Below, piece by piece: positions 19,467 through 28,782 of a stretch of 64,000 nt of DNA; within the stretch, counting starts at the first letter, position 1; every line of letters starts with the position of its first letter. The DNA comes from Prevotella sp. HUN102. GTDB taxonomy: Bacteria > Bacteroidota > Bacteroidia > Bacteroidales > Bacteroidaceae. A program made the translations under genes and the position numbers. The notes beneath the pieces were generated by a model. That model ran no database searches. It was not told the origin of the DNA and saw nothing but the letters and a program-made list of their open reading frames with translations. The stretch lies in assembly GCF_000688375.1 (NCBI RefSeq), contig NZ_JIAF01000004.1, positions 620,001-684,000 on the forward strand. The letters run 5' to 3'.

Positions 19467-19505
19467 AAAAAGGCTGCATCCTCGTAATGAGGGTGCAGCC
19501 TTTTT
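19467..19505 (+). terminator. Rho-independent terminator of the subtilase gene
   Basis: A 17-bp stem (AAAAAGGCTGCATCCTC pairing with GAGGGTGCAGCCTTTTT) with a five-base loop, 25 bases after the stop. Confidence 0.9.
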
Positions 19506-19507
19506 AG

Positions 19508-19580
19508 GAGACGAAGAGGCAAATAAAGGAGAAAACAAGGGGACAAGGAGACAAGAGGACAAGGAAATTAGTTGGCAAGG
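19508..19580 (+). repeat. 8-bp periodic array after the subtilase terminator
   Basis: Purine octamers such as GGGACAAG, GAGACAAG and AGGACAAG on the sense strand of the subtilase. Phase is partly degraded. It is inverted relative to 19619-19730. Confidence 0.75.
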
Positions 19581-19618
19581 AGATATTCTGCAATACACCT
19601 TCACACAAAGAAACCTAC

Positions 19619-19730
19619 TTGTCCTTTCGTCCCCTTGTTTCCTCGTTCCCTTGCCGCTTGTATCCTTGTCCTCTCGTTCCCTCGTCTCCTCGTTCCCTTG
19701 TTTCCTTACCCCTCGTCCCTTTACTTCCTC
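19619..19730 (-). repeat. 8-bp periodic array, inverted partner
   Basis: About 13 pyrimidine octamers on the plus strand (CTTGTCCT, CTTGTTTC, CTCGTTCC and so on), some units 7 bp. With 19508-19580 it forms a long imperfect inverted repeat. Confidence 0.75.
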
Positions 19731-19836
19731 TTCTGTAAAGAAAAATACCTATTTTTAACATTTCTGAAACATCGATTTTAGAGAAATAAAGAGGCAATTT
19801 CATCGACTTTCATTCCTATTCTGCAACCAGTATTTT

Positions 19837-19924
19837 CATTCTTGCGAAGAATGCTATTCCTTCTTGCGAAGAACGTCTTTCATTTGTGCGAAGAATGCCA
19901 TCCGTTCTTCGCACAAATGCACGC
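19837..19924. repeat. 22-bp array, four units, core GCGAAGAATGC
   Basis: Units start at 19837, 19859, 19881 and 19903. The first three read TGCGAAGAA on the plus strand; the fourth is flipped (TTCTTCGCACA) but keeps the 22-bp phase. Confidence 0.88.
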
Positions 19925-20106
19925 CCACTCCCCGACTATTATCCTGTAAATCTTCCGAAAACCTCTCCCAAACGTCGTTTTTATGCGTCATAATTTCGCC
20001 CTCTCCGTGCTGGATTCTTGCGAGAATCTCCTCTCGAAATCATAATTCTTTGATTCTCAACACTTTGCTATCGACGCTCAAAAATCGCATATTTGCAAAC
20101 AAAAAA

Positions 20107-20152
20107 TTTTTATTTTCAAATACGGGAAATATGAGAGTGCAATTGTAAAATA
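20107..20152 (-). repeat. About 44-bp element shared with 7360-7404
   Basis: Read on the minus strand it begins TTTTACAATTGCACTCTCAT and continues into GTATTTGAAAATAAAAA, close to the copy near 7360. Confidence 0.5.
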
Positions 20153-20333
20153 TTATTATCCATTTTAACATATAGGATAACTGGACAATCCCTGCACCAT
20201 CATTCGGAAATATCTGCAAAATCTGCGCAATCAGCAAGAGGATAAACTGCTCGCCTTGTTTCGCACCTCTGTTTTTATCCTGCTCCAATGTAAATCAGCA
20301 ATCATTCGTGATCCTTTTCTCAATAAAAATCAT

Positions 20334-20341
20334 TATCTTTG
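20334..20341 (+). promoter_or_regulatory. Promoter -7 motif before a truncated gene start
   Basis: TATCTTTG matches TAnnTTTG about 70 bases before the short frame at 20410. Confidence 0.4.
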
Positions 20342-20409
20342 AAGGCAGATAGGAAAATCTGTCATTATGCAGCATTCTCTGATAGTAATTCACTATAACC
20401 CATCACTCA

Positions 20410-20472
20410 ATGGCAAAGAAACAACAACTGACGTATAGAGAAATAGAGAAAGACTGTGTGGAAAGAACTTAG
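20410..20472 (+). pseudogene. 20-codon remnant of a gene start
   Basis: ATG GCA AAG AAA begins a polar, helical frame (MAKKQQLTYREIEK) that stops at TAG after only 20 residues. A -7 promoter motif lies upstream. It reads like the first residues of a longer cytoplasmic protein cut short at the left edge of the AT-rich ATPase module. I do not recognise the parent. A genuine micropeptide cannot be excluded. Confidence 0.35.
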
Positions 20473-20580
20473 TATGTATAAATGTATCTCGCGCCGATTA
20501 TAAGCAATAATCGATATACAGGTGCAACAAGGAAGATGGATTTAATGCGTCTCTCTTTCTCTTTTTGAGAAAAGATTATG

Positions 20581-20588
20581 TAAATTTG
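20581..20588 (+). promoter_or_regulatory. Promoter -7 motif for the ATPase module
   Basis: TAAATTTG lies 19 bases before the ATPase ATG, so the leader would be very short. Confidence 0.5.
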
Positions 20589-20607
20589 CAAAATAAGAGT
20601 AATCATT

Positions 20608-21876
20608 ATGAATAATAATACTGAAATCAAAATAAAAGACTTTCGTGCAGTCCATAAAGCCGATATTGTTCTGAATGGTATCACGGTGATTGCTGGAGTA
20701 AATGGGAGTGGGAAAAGTTCTTTGTCCAAGATGCTTTATTACGCTTTTGATAAAGCAAACTCTATGGATTCTATTTATTTATCTAAACTTGTTGGTGGAT
20801 TACGCCCTATTACAGAAATTTATCAGCAACTTACAAGTATCTATTCTGATTTAGGCAATATACATTCTTTTCTTATTACACTTTATAAAGACATAGAAAA
20901 AGCAAGAAATATTTTGGAAAAAGCATTGATAGGGTTTAAGAAGAAATTAATATCTTCGCCTGATAATGCAGAGATTGTAAGACTTTTGAATATTATCAAG
21001 TATAATATAGGGCGGGATATTGATGCAGAGAGTTTAGAAGAAACAGCATTAAATGTATTTGACGAACAGGTTGAGAACTATCATTATAGGATGGAACAGA
21101 GACCTGTTACGACTATGGATGCTGCTTTGTCTTTGGAATTTGATGAAAAAAGTTTATTGGATAAAGTTTATATATCAGAATATGGTGTACCGTTTTTTGG
21201 AAAGGATATATCAAAGATTCCAATTCTTCATTATATAAAAAATACTACATATATAGAGTCTCCGTTATCTGTTAAGTTTGATGAGATGTGGGGTGTAGAA
21301 GCCGACAATGCTGTTTCTAAATTGTATTTCAAATTATTCAATTCTGACGTTAAGGAAGAAAATATAGAAATTGCGAAATACATTGAAGAGCACATAATAG
21401 ATGGCAATGTAGCTTTGAACAATGAATCTGAGGAAATTGTTTACCAACGAAATGATGGAGAAAATTTCTCCCTGCAGGATTGTGCAACAGGCATAAAAGC
21501 TTTTGCCATTTTACAGCTTTTATTGCGAAATGGATACATCAATGACCGTTCATTGATTATCATTGACGAGCCGGAGGCGCATCTGCATCCACAGTGGATA
21601 GTGGAATATGCCAAAGTGATAGTTGAATTGAATAAGCAAGTAGGTGCAAAGTTCTTTATTGCTACTCATAGTACCGATATGGTCAGTGCATTGAGATATA
21701 TTTCCGAAAAGGAGGAAACGCTTGAAAGACTGGCTTTCTACAATGCTGTTCCTGCAAAAGAAAATCCTTATAAATTCAACTATGAAGTATTAGGTGCAGA
21801 TATAGAACCTATTTTTGCCTCCTTCAATAAATCATTTGACCTAATAGAACGATATGGAGCAGACAATGGTGTATGA
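20608..21876 (+). CDS. ABC-type AAA ATPase (OLD/SMC-like head) of a putative two-gene defence module
   Basis: A 422-residue cytoplasmic ATPase. Walker A is GVNGSGKS at residues 30-37, a signature-like CATGIKAF lies near 292-299, Walker B is LIIIDEPEAHLHP at 316-328 and the His loop is ATHS at 352-355. About 240 residues of mainly helical insert separate the two halves, as in RecF/SMC/OLD-type ATPases. It ends soon after the ATPase core and has no TOPRIM domain, so it is not a complete OLD nuclease. It overlaps the next gene by 23 bases, and both are clearly more AT-rich than leuS or the subtilase, with many AAA, GAA, ATT and TTA codons. The pair ends in its own terminator. Such ATPases often act as sensors in phage-defence modules; that role is inferred. 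Confidence 0.85.
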   Translation: MNNNTEIKIKDFRAVHKADIVLNGITVIAGVNGSGKSSLSKMLYYAFDKANSMDSIYLSKLVGGLRPITEIYQQLTSIYSDLGNIHSFLITLYKDIEKARNILEKALIGFKKKLISSPDNAEIVRLLNIIKYNIGRDIDAESLEETALNVFDEQVENYHYRMEQRPVTTMDAALSLEFDEKSLLDKVYISEYGVPFFGKDISKIPILHYIKNTTYIESPLSVKFDEMWGVEADNAVSKLYFKLFNSDVKEENIEIAKYIEEHIIDGNVALNNESEEIVYQRNDGENFSLQDCATGIKAFAILQLLLRNGYINDRSLIIIDEPEAHLHPQWIVEYAKVIVELNKQVGAKFFIATHSTDMVSALRYISEKEETLERLAFYNAVPAKENPYKFNYEVLGADIEPIFASFNKSFDLIERYGADNGV

Positions 21877-22354
21877 GTTGAGATCTCCCAAAGGCATTCG
21901 AATTAAGCATATACAAGAAACAGATATCATACCTGTAAGTGATGGTTTCAGAAAGGAAGGCTGTCCGATATTTGAAAATCGTTTTTTGCCGGAAGACTTG
22001 TGTATAGATTTAGATGCAATACAAAAACGTGCTGCTCAAAGAAACCATACTGCTCCCAGGGCTTCGGCAGACTTTTTATTTTGTGTGGACAAGTGCAGAG
22101 TTCTGTTTGCAGATGCCAAATTTAAATGCGAAAAAGTAAAAAATATAGATAAGAAAGAAATCGCAGATAAGAAAAATGAATCAAGGTCTTTGATAAATGA
22201 TGATGAATATTATGTGTTAAATGACTTTTATTTGCTGTTTAAAAAATCTGTTTTAAATAATCAGGCAAAGGGCTATCTTAAGCGAATGTTCAAGGGATCT
22301 CCTAAATTCCACTTTCTGAATGGTATGGAATTTTCTGAATTGTTTGGAAGATAG
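21854..22354 (+). CDS. Small PD-(D/E)XK-like protein partnered with the ATPase
   Basis: I do not recognise the family of this 166-residue protein. Residues 71-91 read SADFLFCVDKCRVLFADAKFK. This places Asp73, a beta hairpin and then Asp87-Ala-Lys89 in the arrangement of a PD-(D/E)XK nuclease core (acidic residue, hairpin, hydrophobic strand, D/E-x-K). No HNH, TOPRIM or HEPN motif is visible. The C-terminal part is lysine-rich and helical. The start at 21854 overlaps the ATPase by 23 bases; an in-frame ATG at 21866 is equally possible. Tight translational coupling suggests an effector working with the ATPase. The nuclease assignment is an inference from a short motif. Confidence 0.7.
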   Translation: MEQTMVYELRSPKGIRIKHIQETDIIPVSDGFRKEGCPIFENRFLPEDLCIDLDAIQKRAAQRNHTAPRASADFLFCVDKCRVLFADAKFKCEKVKNIDKKEIADKKNESRSLINDDEYYVLNDFYLLFKKSVLNNQAKGYLKRMFKGSPKFHFLNGMEFSELFGR

Positions 22355-22445
22355 GTATAATATCTTAGTTCGGGTCAATACTTGAAAAAACGGATTTCTC
22401 ATTGGCTGAATTGATTTTTGCCTGAGAATACTCCCTCGTATAGGA

Positions 22446-22490
22446 AGCGATTGCAAAATATGTTTAATAAGATTTGCAATCGCTTTTTTA
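22446..22490 (+). terminator. Terminator of the ATPase module
   Basis: Stem AGCGATTGCAAA (22446-22457) pairs with TTTGCAATCGCT (22473-22484), followed by a T-run. It separates the module from leuS. Confidence 0.85.
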
Positions 22491-22627
22491 TTTTTGTAAA
22501 TTTGCAAGTTGGATAGTAGTATATAATGATGTGGTATTTTTATCGGTCTTTAACGTTATCCACCTTTTTAATATATTAAAAGAGATTTGCTTTAGTTTTG
22601 TTGAAATAAAGAATAAACAATATAAGA

Positions 22628-25543
22628 ATGGAATACAACTTCACTGACATTGAGAAGAAATGGCAACAGAGATGGGTTGAGCAGAAGACCTACAAGGTTG
22701 TTGAGGACGGGAACAGAAAGAAGTTCTATGTGCTCAATATGTTTCCTTACCCGTCGGGTGCAGGCTTGCACGTCGGTCATCCACTCGGCTATATTGCCAG
22801 CGACATCTATGCACGTTACAAGCGTCTGCAAGGCTTCAACGTACTGAATCCTATGGGTTATGATGCCTATGGACTGCCTGCCGAGCAATATGCCATACAG
22901 ACCGGTCAGCATCCGGCGATTACAACGGAGCAGAACATTGCCCGTTATCGCGAGCAGCTGGATAAGATTGGTTTTTGCTTTGATTGGGACCGTGAAGTGC
23001 GCACTTGCGATCCGAAATATTATCACTGGACGCAATGGGCATTCCAGAAGATGTTCAACTCATACTATGACTTCAATCTCCAGAAAACGCAGCCGATAGA
23101 AAACCTTGTGCGCCACTTTGAGGAACAGGGCACGTTGGAGCTGAACGTGGCACAGGGCGAAGAGAAGATGTTCTCTGCACGCGACTGGATGAGTATGAAC
23201 GAGAAAGAGCAACAGCAGGTGCTGATGAACTACCGTATTGCCTATCTCGGCGAAACGATGGTAAACTGGTGTCCGGGCTTGGGAACGGTATTGGCAAACG
23301 ATGAAGTGGTCGATGGTGTGAGCGAGCGAGGCGGCTATCCTGTTATTCAGCAGAAGATGAAGCAGTGGTGTCTGCGCGTATCTGCCTATGCACAGCGTAT
23401 GCTCGACGGCTTGGAAACGGTGGACTGGTCCGACTCTATCAAGGAAACACAGCGCAATTGGATTGGCCGTTCAGAGGGTACTGAAGTCGAGTTTAAAAGT
23501 CTTACCCCGAATCCGTCATCGGAAGGGAAAGGCGACGCAGAATATACCGAAGGACATTTCACTATCTTCACAACGAGAGCAGACACGATGTTCGGCGTAA
23601 CGTTTATGGTGCTGGCTCCTGAAAGCGAGTTGGTGGAAACGCTTACGAGTGCCGCACAGAAAGCTGAAGTGGAAGAATACTTGGCTTACGTGAAGAAACG
23701 CACCGAACTGGACCGTATGAGCGACCGAAAGGTAACGGGCGTGTTCTCGGGTTCTTATGCCGTGAATCCGTTCACGGGCGCACAAATACCGGTTTGGATT
23801 TCAGAGTATGTGCTTTCAGGTTATGGTACCGGCGCTATTATGGCAGTTCCCGCACACGACAGCCGCGACTATGCTTTCGCAAAACACTTCAATCTCCCTA
23901 TCATTCCGTTGATAGAGGGTGCCGATGTGTCGGAAGAGAGCTTCGATGCTAAGGAGGGAATCGTAATCAACAGTCCGGTAAATCCGGTTGAAGGTGGTTT
24001 CTCTCTGAACGGACTGACCGTGAAGGAAGCCATCGCTGCTACGAAGAAATATGTTACGGAGCAGGGGCTCGGCCGTGTGAAAGTAAACTATCGTTTGCGT
24101 GATGCCATCTTCTCCCGTCAGCGTTATTGGGGCGAACCGTTCCCTGTTTACTACAAGGATGGTATGCCTTATATGGTGCCTGAAGAGTGCTTGCCGCTGG
24201 AATTGCCAGAGATAGACAAGTATGAACCTACCGAAACAGGCGAGCCTCCATTGGGGCGTGCTAAGGTTTGGGCTTGGGATGAGGCAAACAGGAAGCTCGT
24301 AGACAAGAGTCTTGTAGACAATGAGACGATTTTCCCCGTCGAACTCAACACGATGCCGGGCTTTGCCGGCAGTTCGGCTTACTATCTCCGCTATATGGAT
24401 CCGCGGAATGAGGAAACGTTGGTGGGTAAGGAAGCAAACGAATACTGGCAGAACGTGGACCTTTATGTGGGAGGAACGGAGCACGCAACGGGTCATTTGA
24501 TTTACAGCCGCTTCTGGAACAAGTTCCTGCACGACTATAATGTCTCCTGCAAGGAAGAACCATACGGGAAGTTGGTAAATCAGGGAATGATTCAGGGTCG
24601 TTCAAACTTCGTGTATCGTGTGAACAGCGACGACCATTCCGAGGCTCCGGTGTTCGTAAGTCTCGGGCAGAAGGACAAGTATGCAACAACTCCGATACAC
24701 GTGGATGTGAACATAGTGCACGCCGACGTGCTGGATATAGACGCTTTCAAGGCGTGGCGTCCTGAATACAACAACGCTGAATTTATCTTTGAAGACGGAA
24801 CGAAATCAACGGATTCAGCCAATGCCAGTCAGCCGGCAGCTAATATTTATAAGTGTGGTTGGGCTGTGGAGAAGATGTCGAAGTCAATGTTCAACGTCGT
24901 TAATCCAGATGTTATCGTAGAGCAGTATGGTGCTGACACCCTTCGCTTGTACGAAATGTTCCTCGGTCCTGTCGAGGCAAGCAAGCCTTGGGACACGAAC
25001 GGCATTGACGGCTGTTTCCGTTTCCTGAAGAAGTTCTGGAAACTTTATCAGCAGGAACTGAACGATGATGAGCCGTCGAAGGAATCTCTGAAGAGCGTTC
25101 ACAAGCTCATCAAGAAGGTTTCGGGCGACATTGAGCAATTCTCATACAATACTTCCATATCGGCGTTTATGATCTGTGTGAACGAACTCGGTCAGCAGAA
25201 ATGCAGCAACCGTGCTCTCCTGAAGGATATGCTCGTTCTCATTGCGCCATTTGCGCCCCATATTGCCGAAGAGCTATGGGAGGCTATGGGCGAGACAACT
25301 TCTGTTTGCGATGCGCAGTGGCCTTCGTGGAACGAGGCTTACCTGACGGAAAGCGAGGTTCAGCTCACGGTTTCGTTCAACGGCAAGGCGCGTTTCCAGA
25401 TGACTTTCCCGGCAGATGCCACAAGCGAGGAGATAGAAAAGGCAGCTTTGGCAGACGAACGGAGTGTGAAGTATGTTGAGGGAAAGACCATCGTGAAGGT
25501 GATTGTCGTTCCGAAGAAAATCATCAACATCGTTTGCAAGTAA
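22628..25543 (+). CDS. leuS: Leucyl-tRNA synthetase
   Basis: A class I aminoacyl-tRNA synthetase that charges tRNA-Leu. The HIGH-type motif is HVGH at residues 48-51 inside [17 protein letters not shown], and KMSKS is at 749-753. The editing (CP1) domain is recognisable by the threonine-rich [18 protein letters not shown] and [17 protein letters not shown]. The protein is 971 residues, longer than the E. coli enzyme, mainly through insertions near residues 290-305 and around the leucine-specific region (570-740), as is usual in Bacteroidetes. It lies alone after the ATPase-module terminator and before a hairpin at 25562. Confidence 0.97.
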   Translation: MEYNFTDIEKKWQQRWVEQKTYKVVEDGNRKKFYVLNMFPYPSGAGLHVGHPLGYIASDIYARYKRLQGFNVLNPMGYDAYGLPAEQYAIQTGQHPAITTEQNIARYREQLDKIGFCFDWDREVRTCDPKYYHWTQWAFQKMFNSYYDFNLQKTQPIENLVRHFEEQGTLELNVAQGEEKMFSARDWMSMNEKEQQQVLMNYRIAYLGETMVNWCPGLGTVLANDEVVDGVSERGGYPVIQQKMKQWCLRVSAYAQRMLDGLETVDWSDSIKETQRNWIGRSEGTEVEFKSLTPNPSSEGKGDAEYTEGHFTIFTTRADTMFGVTFMVLAPESELVETLTSAAQKAEVEEYLAYVKKRTELDRMSDRKVTGVFSGSYAVNPFTGAQIPVWISEYVLSGYGTGAIMAVPAHDSRDYAFAKHFNLPIIPLIEGADVSEESFDAKEGIVINSPVNPVEGGFSLNGLTVKEAIAATKKYVTEQGLGRVKVNYRLRDAIFSRQRYWGEPFPVYYKDGMPYMVPEECLPLELPEIDKYEPTETGEPPLGRAKVWAWDEANRKLVDKSLVDNETIFPVELNTMPGFAGSSAYYLRYMDPRNEETLVGKEANEYWQNVDLYVGGTEHATGHLIYSRFWNKFLHDYNVSCKEEPYGKLVNQGMIQGRSNFVYRVNSDDHSEAPVFVSLGQKDKYATTPIHVDVNIVHADVLDIDAFKAWRPEYNNAEFIFEDGTKSTDSANASQPAANIYKCGWAVEKMSKSMFNVVNPDVIVEQYGADTLRLYEMFLGPVEASKPWDTNGIDGCFRFLKKFWKLYQQELNDDEPSKESLKSVHKLIKKVSGDIEQFSYNTSISAFMICVNELGQQKCSNRALLKDMLVLIAPFAPHIAEELWEAMGETTSVCDAQWPSWNEAYLTESEVQLTVSFNGKARFQMTFPADATSEEIEKAALADERSVKYVEGKTIVKVIVVPKKIINIVCK

Positions 25544-25561
25544 AAATACAATTACACCATA

Positions 25562-25596
25562 GGGTTTCCGAGGCTTTACAAGAAGCCCGGAAACCC
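25562..25596 (+). terminator. Hairpin after leuS
   Basis: GGGTTTCCGAGGCTT pairs with AAGCCCGGAAACCC around a six-base loop. No U-run follows, so it may slow or process the transcript rather than end it; the YitT gene starts 20 bases later. Confidence 0.6.
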
Positions 25597-25615
25597 ATAA
25601 CAATTCTTTAAACCT

Positions 25616-26596
25616 ATGACTTTCAACAAACAGTTAATCCGTTCTGAGGCCAGCGACTACATTTTCCTGACGCTCGGTCTCCTGTTGTATGCGTCGGCAT
25701 TCACGGTGTTTCTGCTCCCTTACGAGATTGTAACGGGCGGCGTAACGGGTATGTCGGCAATCGTTTATTATGCTACCGGCTTCAAAATCGAGAACACGTA
25801 TATGATCATCAACATATCGTTGCTGGTCGTTGCCTTGAAGATACTCGGTTTCAAGTTTATGATGAAGACCATCTATGCCATCTTCGCACTGTATTTCCTG
25901 CTGAAATACGCTCAGGAGCTGATGCCGGTGGACGAGAACGGCGAGTTCGTGAAGATACTTGGCGACGGACAGGAATTTATGTCGCTTGTAGTGGGATGCT
26001 GTCTTACGGGTACGGCTCTGGCAATCGTCTTTCTCAACAACAGCAGTACCGGTGGAACGGACATCATTGCAGCCTGTGTGAACAAGTACAAGGACGTTTC
26101 GCTCGGTCAGGTGCTGATGATGGTCGATGTCTGTATCATCGGCAGTTGTATGCTTTTCCCTCAGTTCGGCGACTATGTGGAGCGTTTCCATAAGGTGGTG
26201 TTCGGTCTCTGTACGATGTTTATCGAGTGCTTTATGCTCGACCACGTGATGAACCTCCGCCGCCAGTCGGTTCAGTTCTTCATATTCTCGCGAAAGCACG
26301 AGGAGATTGCCGATGCCATTATGGAGGAATGCGACCACGGAATCACGCTCCTTGACGGACACGGATGGTACACCGGCAAGGAAATGAAGGTAATCTGCCT
26401 GTTGGCTAAGCGCAATGAAAGTCAGGTAATCTTCCGTCTCATCAAGACCATCGACCCTAATGCCTTCGTAAGCCAGAGTTCGGTAATAGGTGTTTATGGC
26501 GAGGGTTTCGATCAGATCAAGGTGAATGCCAAGAAGAAAGCCGCTGCCGTGTTGCAGAAGAGCGGCGAGACGGAAGTGTATATGGGCGAGGATTAG
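25616..26596 (+). CDS. YitT family membrane protein (DUF161 + DUF2179)
   Basis: A 326-residue protein with five or six N-terminal hydrophobic helices, including FLLPYEIVTGGVTGMSAIVYY and the conserved FLNNSSTGGTDIIAACVNKY. A soluble C-terminal domain follows (residues about 225-310, with ECDHGITLLDGHGWYTGKEMKVI). This is the YitT/DUF2179 layout. The transport substrate is unknown for the family. It is followed 17 bases later by rdgB on the same strand, and the two are probably co-transcribed. Confidence 0.88.
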   Translation: MTFNKQLIRSEASDYIFLTLGLLLYASAFTVFLLPYEIVTGGVTGMSAIVYYATGFKIENTYMIINISLLVVALKILGFKFMMKTIYAIFALYFLLKYAQELMPVDENGEFVKILGDGQEFMSLVVGCCLTGTALAIVFLNNSSTGGTDIIAACVNKYKDVSLGQVLMMVDVCIIGSCMLFPQFGDYVERFHKVVFGLCTMFIECFMLDHVMNLRRQSVQFFIFSRKHEEIADAIMEECDHGITLLDGHGWYTGKEMKVICLLAKRNESQVIFRLIKTIDPNAFVSQSSVIGVYGEGFDQIKVNAKKKAAAVLQKSGETEVYMGED

Positions 26597-26613
26597 TTTG
26601 TTGAGGCAGTTCG

Positions 26614-27189
26614 ATGAAAATAGTTTTTGCAACAAACAACGGCCATAAGCTGACCGAGATAAAGGAAATACTGGGCGGCGATTTCGAGATTGTATCGCTG
26701 AAGGATATCGGCTGTGATGTGGATATTCCCGAAACGGCTGATACGCTGGAAGGAAATGCACGTATCAAGTCGAGATATATCTATGATAACTACGGACTTA
26801 ATTGCTTTGCCGACGATACTGGGCTTGAGGTTGAGGCTCTGAATGGCGAGCCGGGCGTGCATTCGGCACGCTACGACGAGACCACCGATCACGACAGCGA
26901 GGCGAATATGGCGAAACTGCTGCGCAAGTTAGCCGGCAATCCGAACCGGAAAGCGTGTTTCCGCACCGTTGTTTCCCTGATAATTGACGGCACGGAGCAT
27001 CAGTTTGAGGGTAGGGTAGACGGCAGTATCGCGATGGAGAAGTCGGGTTCTGAAGGTTTCGGCTATGATCCTGTCTTTGTTCCGGAGGGCTATGATAAAA
27101 GTTTTGCCGAGCTTGGAGAGGAAATCAAGAACCGGATTTCGCACAGGGCAAGGGCCGTGAAGCAGCTTGCAGCCTTTTTGAATCAGTAG
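26614..27189 (+). CDS. rdgB: Non-canonical purine NTP pyrophosphatase (RdgB/HAM1)
   Basis: This 191-residue enzyme hydrolyses dITP, ITP and XTP to monophosphates and so keeps damaged purines out of DNA and RNA. Signatures are [12 protein letters not shown] at the N-terminus, [24 protein letters not shown] and [22 protein letters not shown] near the C-terminus. The length is typical. It lies behind the YitT-family gene with a 17-base gap and ends before a long-loop terminator and the large 22-bp repeat array. Confidence 0.95.
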   Translation: MKIVFATNNGHKLTEIKEILGGDFEIVSLKDIGCDVDIPETADTLEGNARIKSRYIYDNYGLNCFADDTGLEVEALNGEPGVHSARYDETTDHDSEANMAKLLRKLAGNPNRKACFRTVVSLIIDGTEHQFEGRVDGSIAMEKSGSEGFGYDPVFVPEGYDKSFAELGEEIKNRISHRARAVKQLAAFLNQ

Positions 27190-27193
27190 CCGG

Positions 27194-27274
27194 CGAGTGA
27201 ATGAGGGGATAAGTTCAGGCGTAAATTCGATATTTCGTGATTCGCTTGTTCTCTCATTCACTCGTTTTTCTTTT
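27194..27274 (+). terminator. Long-loop terminator after rdgB
   Basis: CGAGTGAATGAG (27194-27205) pairs with CTCATTCACTCG (27253-27264), followed by TTTTTCTTTT. The 47-base loop contains a second, weaker pairing. Confidence 0.65.
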
Positions 27275-27330
27275 CCATTTTCAGAGCGACGGCTTGCCTG
27301 TTGGAATGATGCCTTGCAGAAAGTGGAAAT

Positions 27331-27792
27331 CAAATATCACGTAATATCTCGGCAAATATCACGTAATATCTCGGCAAATATCACGTAATATTTCAGCAAA
27401 TATCACGTAATATCTCGGCAAATATCACGTAATATTTCAGCAAATATCACGTAATATTTCAGCAAATATCACGTAATATTTCAGCAAATATCACGTAATA
27501 TTTCAGCAAATATCACGTAATATTTCAGCAAATATCACGTAATATTTCAGCAAATATCACGTAATATTTCAGCAAATATCACGTAATATTTCAGCAAATA
27601 TCACGTAATATTTCAGCAAATATCACGTAATATTTCAGCAAATATCACGTAATATCTCGGCAAATATCACGTAATATCTCGGCAAATATCACGTAATATC
27701 TCAGCAAATATCACGTAATATTTCGTCAAATATCACGTAATATTTCGTCAAATATCACGTAATATTTCGTCAAATATCACGTAATAGAGATA
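27331..27792. repeat. 22-bp tandem array, 21 units, core ATATCACGTAATAT
   Basis: Twenty-one units without a gap or phase change, from 27331 to a partly degenerate last unit at 27771. The first 16 bases (CAAATATCACGTAATA) are almost invariant. Only the last six vary, in blocks: TCTCGG, then mostly TTTCAG, then TCTCGG and TTTCGT. The core is nearly palindromic around ACGT. There are no spacers, so it is not CRISPR. It fills most of the 700-bp gap between rdgB and the PorZ operon. Confidence 0.97.
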
Positions 27793-27891
27793 TAATTTGC
27801 AGAAATGCAAGGATTTTAAAGCCCTTTCACTCGTGTGTGGCAGCCTCATCGAGAGGCTTAAATAAATTATTCGAATCCACTTTGAAAAAAT

Positions 27892-28782
27892 ATGAAGTCA
27901 ATATCTGTTCTTTTACCCACCTATAATTGTGATTGCGTTGCCTTGGTTACGGAATTGCAGCGTCAATGTGTGGCAGAAGGGATAGATTTTGAGATAATAG
28001 TGGCTGACGACGCTTCGCCAGTCAAAGCGTATATCAAGCAGAATGAATGTATTGAAAGGCTTGAAGGAGTGCGATACATACGGCGAACGAAGAATGTAGG
28101 GCGTTCGGCCATCCGTAATTTCCTGATTTCCCAAGGCTCAAAGGAATGGCTGCTCTTTATCGACGGCGATCTTGCGCTGGATAAACGGGACTTTATCAAG
28201 TCTTATCTGGAGGCGGAAGGAGAAGTGATTGTGGGGGGAATTACCATCACGGACGATGATGAGGAGTGGGGAAGAAACCTCCGTTATCGCTATGAAAAGC
28301 GTTACGAGCAAAGCCATAATGCAGCGTTGAGGCAGCGGAAAGCCACGCAAAACTTCCGAACCACCAATTTTTTGGCGCATAGGGACGTGATGGCGAAATG
28401 CCCCTTCGACGAATCTTTCACAGAATATGGCTACGAGGATGTGCTGCTTGGCAAGTCTTTCGCCCGGCAGAGAGTTCGTCTTAGCCATACGGACAACCCC
28501 ATCTTGCTGGCCAGTTTTGAGCCGAACGATGAGTTTCTGGACAAGACGGAGGAGAGTCTGCGCACATTGAGCAAGTTCAAAAGAGAATTGGAAGGCTATT
28601 CAAACCTGCTTAATGTGGTTCAGAAAATCCGGAGATACCATTGTATCAGACTGCTGAACCTGTTCTATTCTTTATTTAATAAATCTATAAAGCAACGGTT
28701 GAAAAGCAATAAACCGAGCGTTTTCCTGTTTAATACGTATAAACTTATGTACTTTGTGCATTACGATTCACAGAAATTATGA
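27892..28782 (+). CDS. Glycosyltransferase family 2
   Basis: A 296-residue GT-A fold enzyme that transfers a sugar from a nucleotide donor. The N-terminus reads SVLLPTYNCDCVALV, the nucleotide-binding acid pair is in EIIVADDASP, and the DxD-type metal motif is LLFIDGDLAL near residue 90. A later ED-like region is TEYGYEDVLLGKSF. It has no membrane helix except a weak hydrophobic stretch near the C-terminus. Its stop overlaps the start of the PorZ gene by four bases (ATGA), so it is the first gene of the operon. Donor and acceptor are unknown. Given the neighbours, a role in the surface lipopolysaccharide used by the type IX system is an inference. Confidence 0.9.
   Translation: MKSISVLLPTYNCDCVALVTELQRQCVAEGIDFEIIVADDASPVKAYIKQNECIERLEGVRYIRRTKNVGRSAIRNFLISQGSKEWLLFIDGDLALDKRDFIKSYLEAEGEVIVGGITITDDDEEWGRNLRYRYEKRYEQSHNAALRQRKATQNFRTTNFLAHRDVMAKCPFDESFTEYGYEDVLLGKSFARQRVRLSHTDNPILLASFEPNDEFLDKTEESLRTLSKFKRELEGYSNLLNVVQKIRRYHCIRLLNLFYSLFNKSIKQRLKSNKPSVFLFNTYKLMYFVHYDSQKL

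Noticed and set aside
19615..19803. Arg/Gly/Glu-rich 62-residue ORF
   Set aside because: It is a translation of the octamer array (8-bp period), not a protein family.
19864..20148. 94-residue ORF
   Set aside because: It overlaps the GCGAAGAATGC array and the 44-bp element; composition is basic and cysteine-rich as expected for chance translation.
20608..22354. Identification of the ATPase pair as PARIS, Septu, Gabija or an OLD-nuclease system
   Set aside because: There is no TOPRIM, HNH or UvrD-like domain in either protein; only the ATPase head is shared.
22551..22570. DnaA box or origin near leuS
   Set aside because: Only one partial TTATCCAC match; no cluster of boxes and no dnaA gene.
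27194..27264. Octamer array after rdgB
   Set aside because: The GTGAATGA/GGGGATAAG run is too short and out of register; it is better explained as a terminator stem.
27331..27792. CRISPR array
   Set aside because: The units are directly abutting 22-mers without spacers, and no cas genes are in the window.
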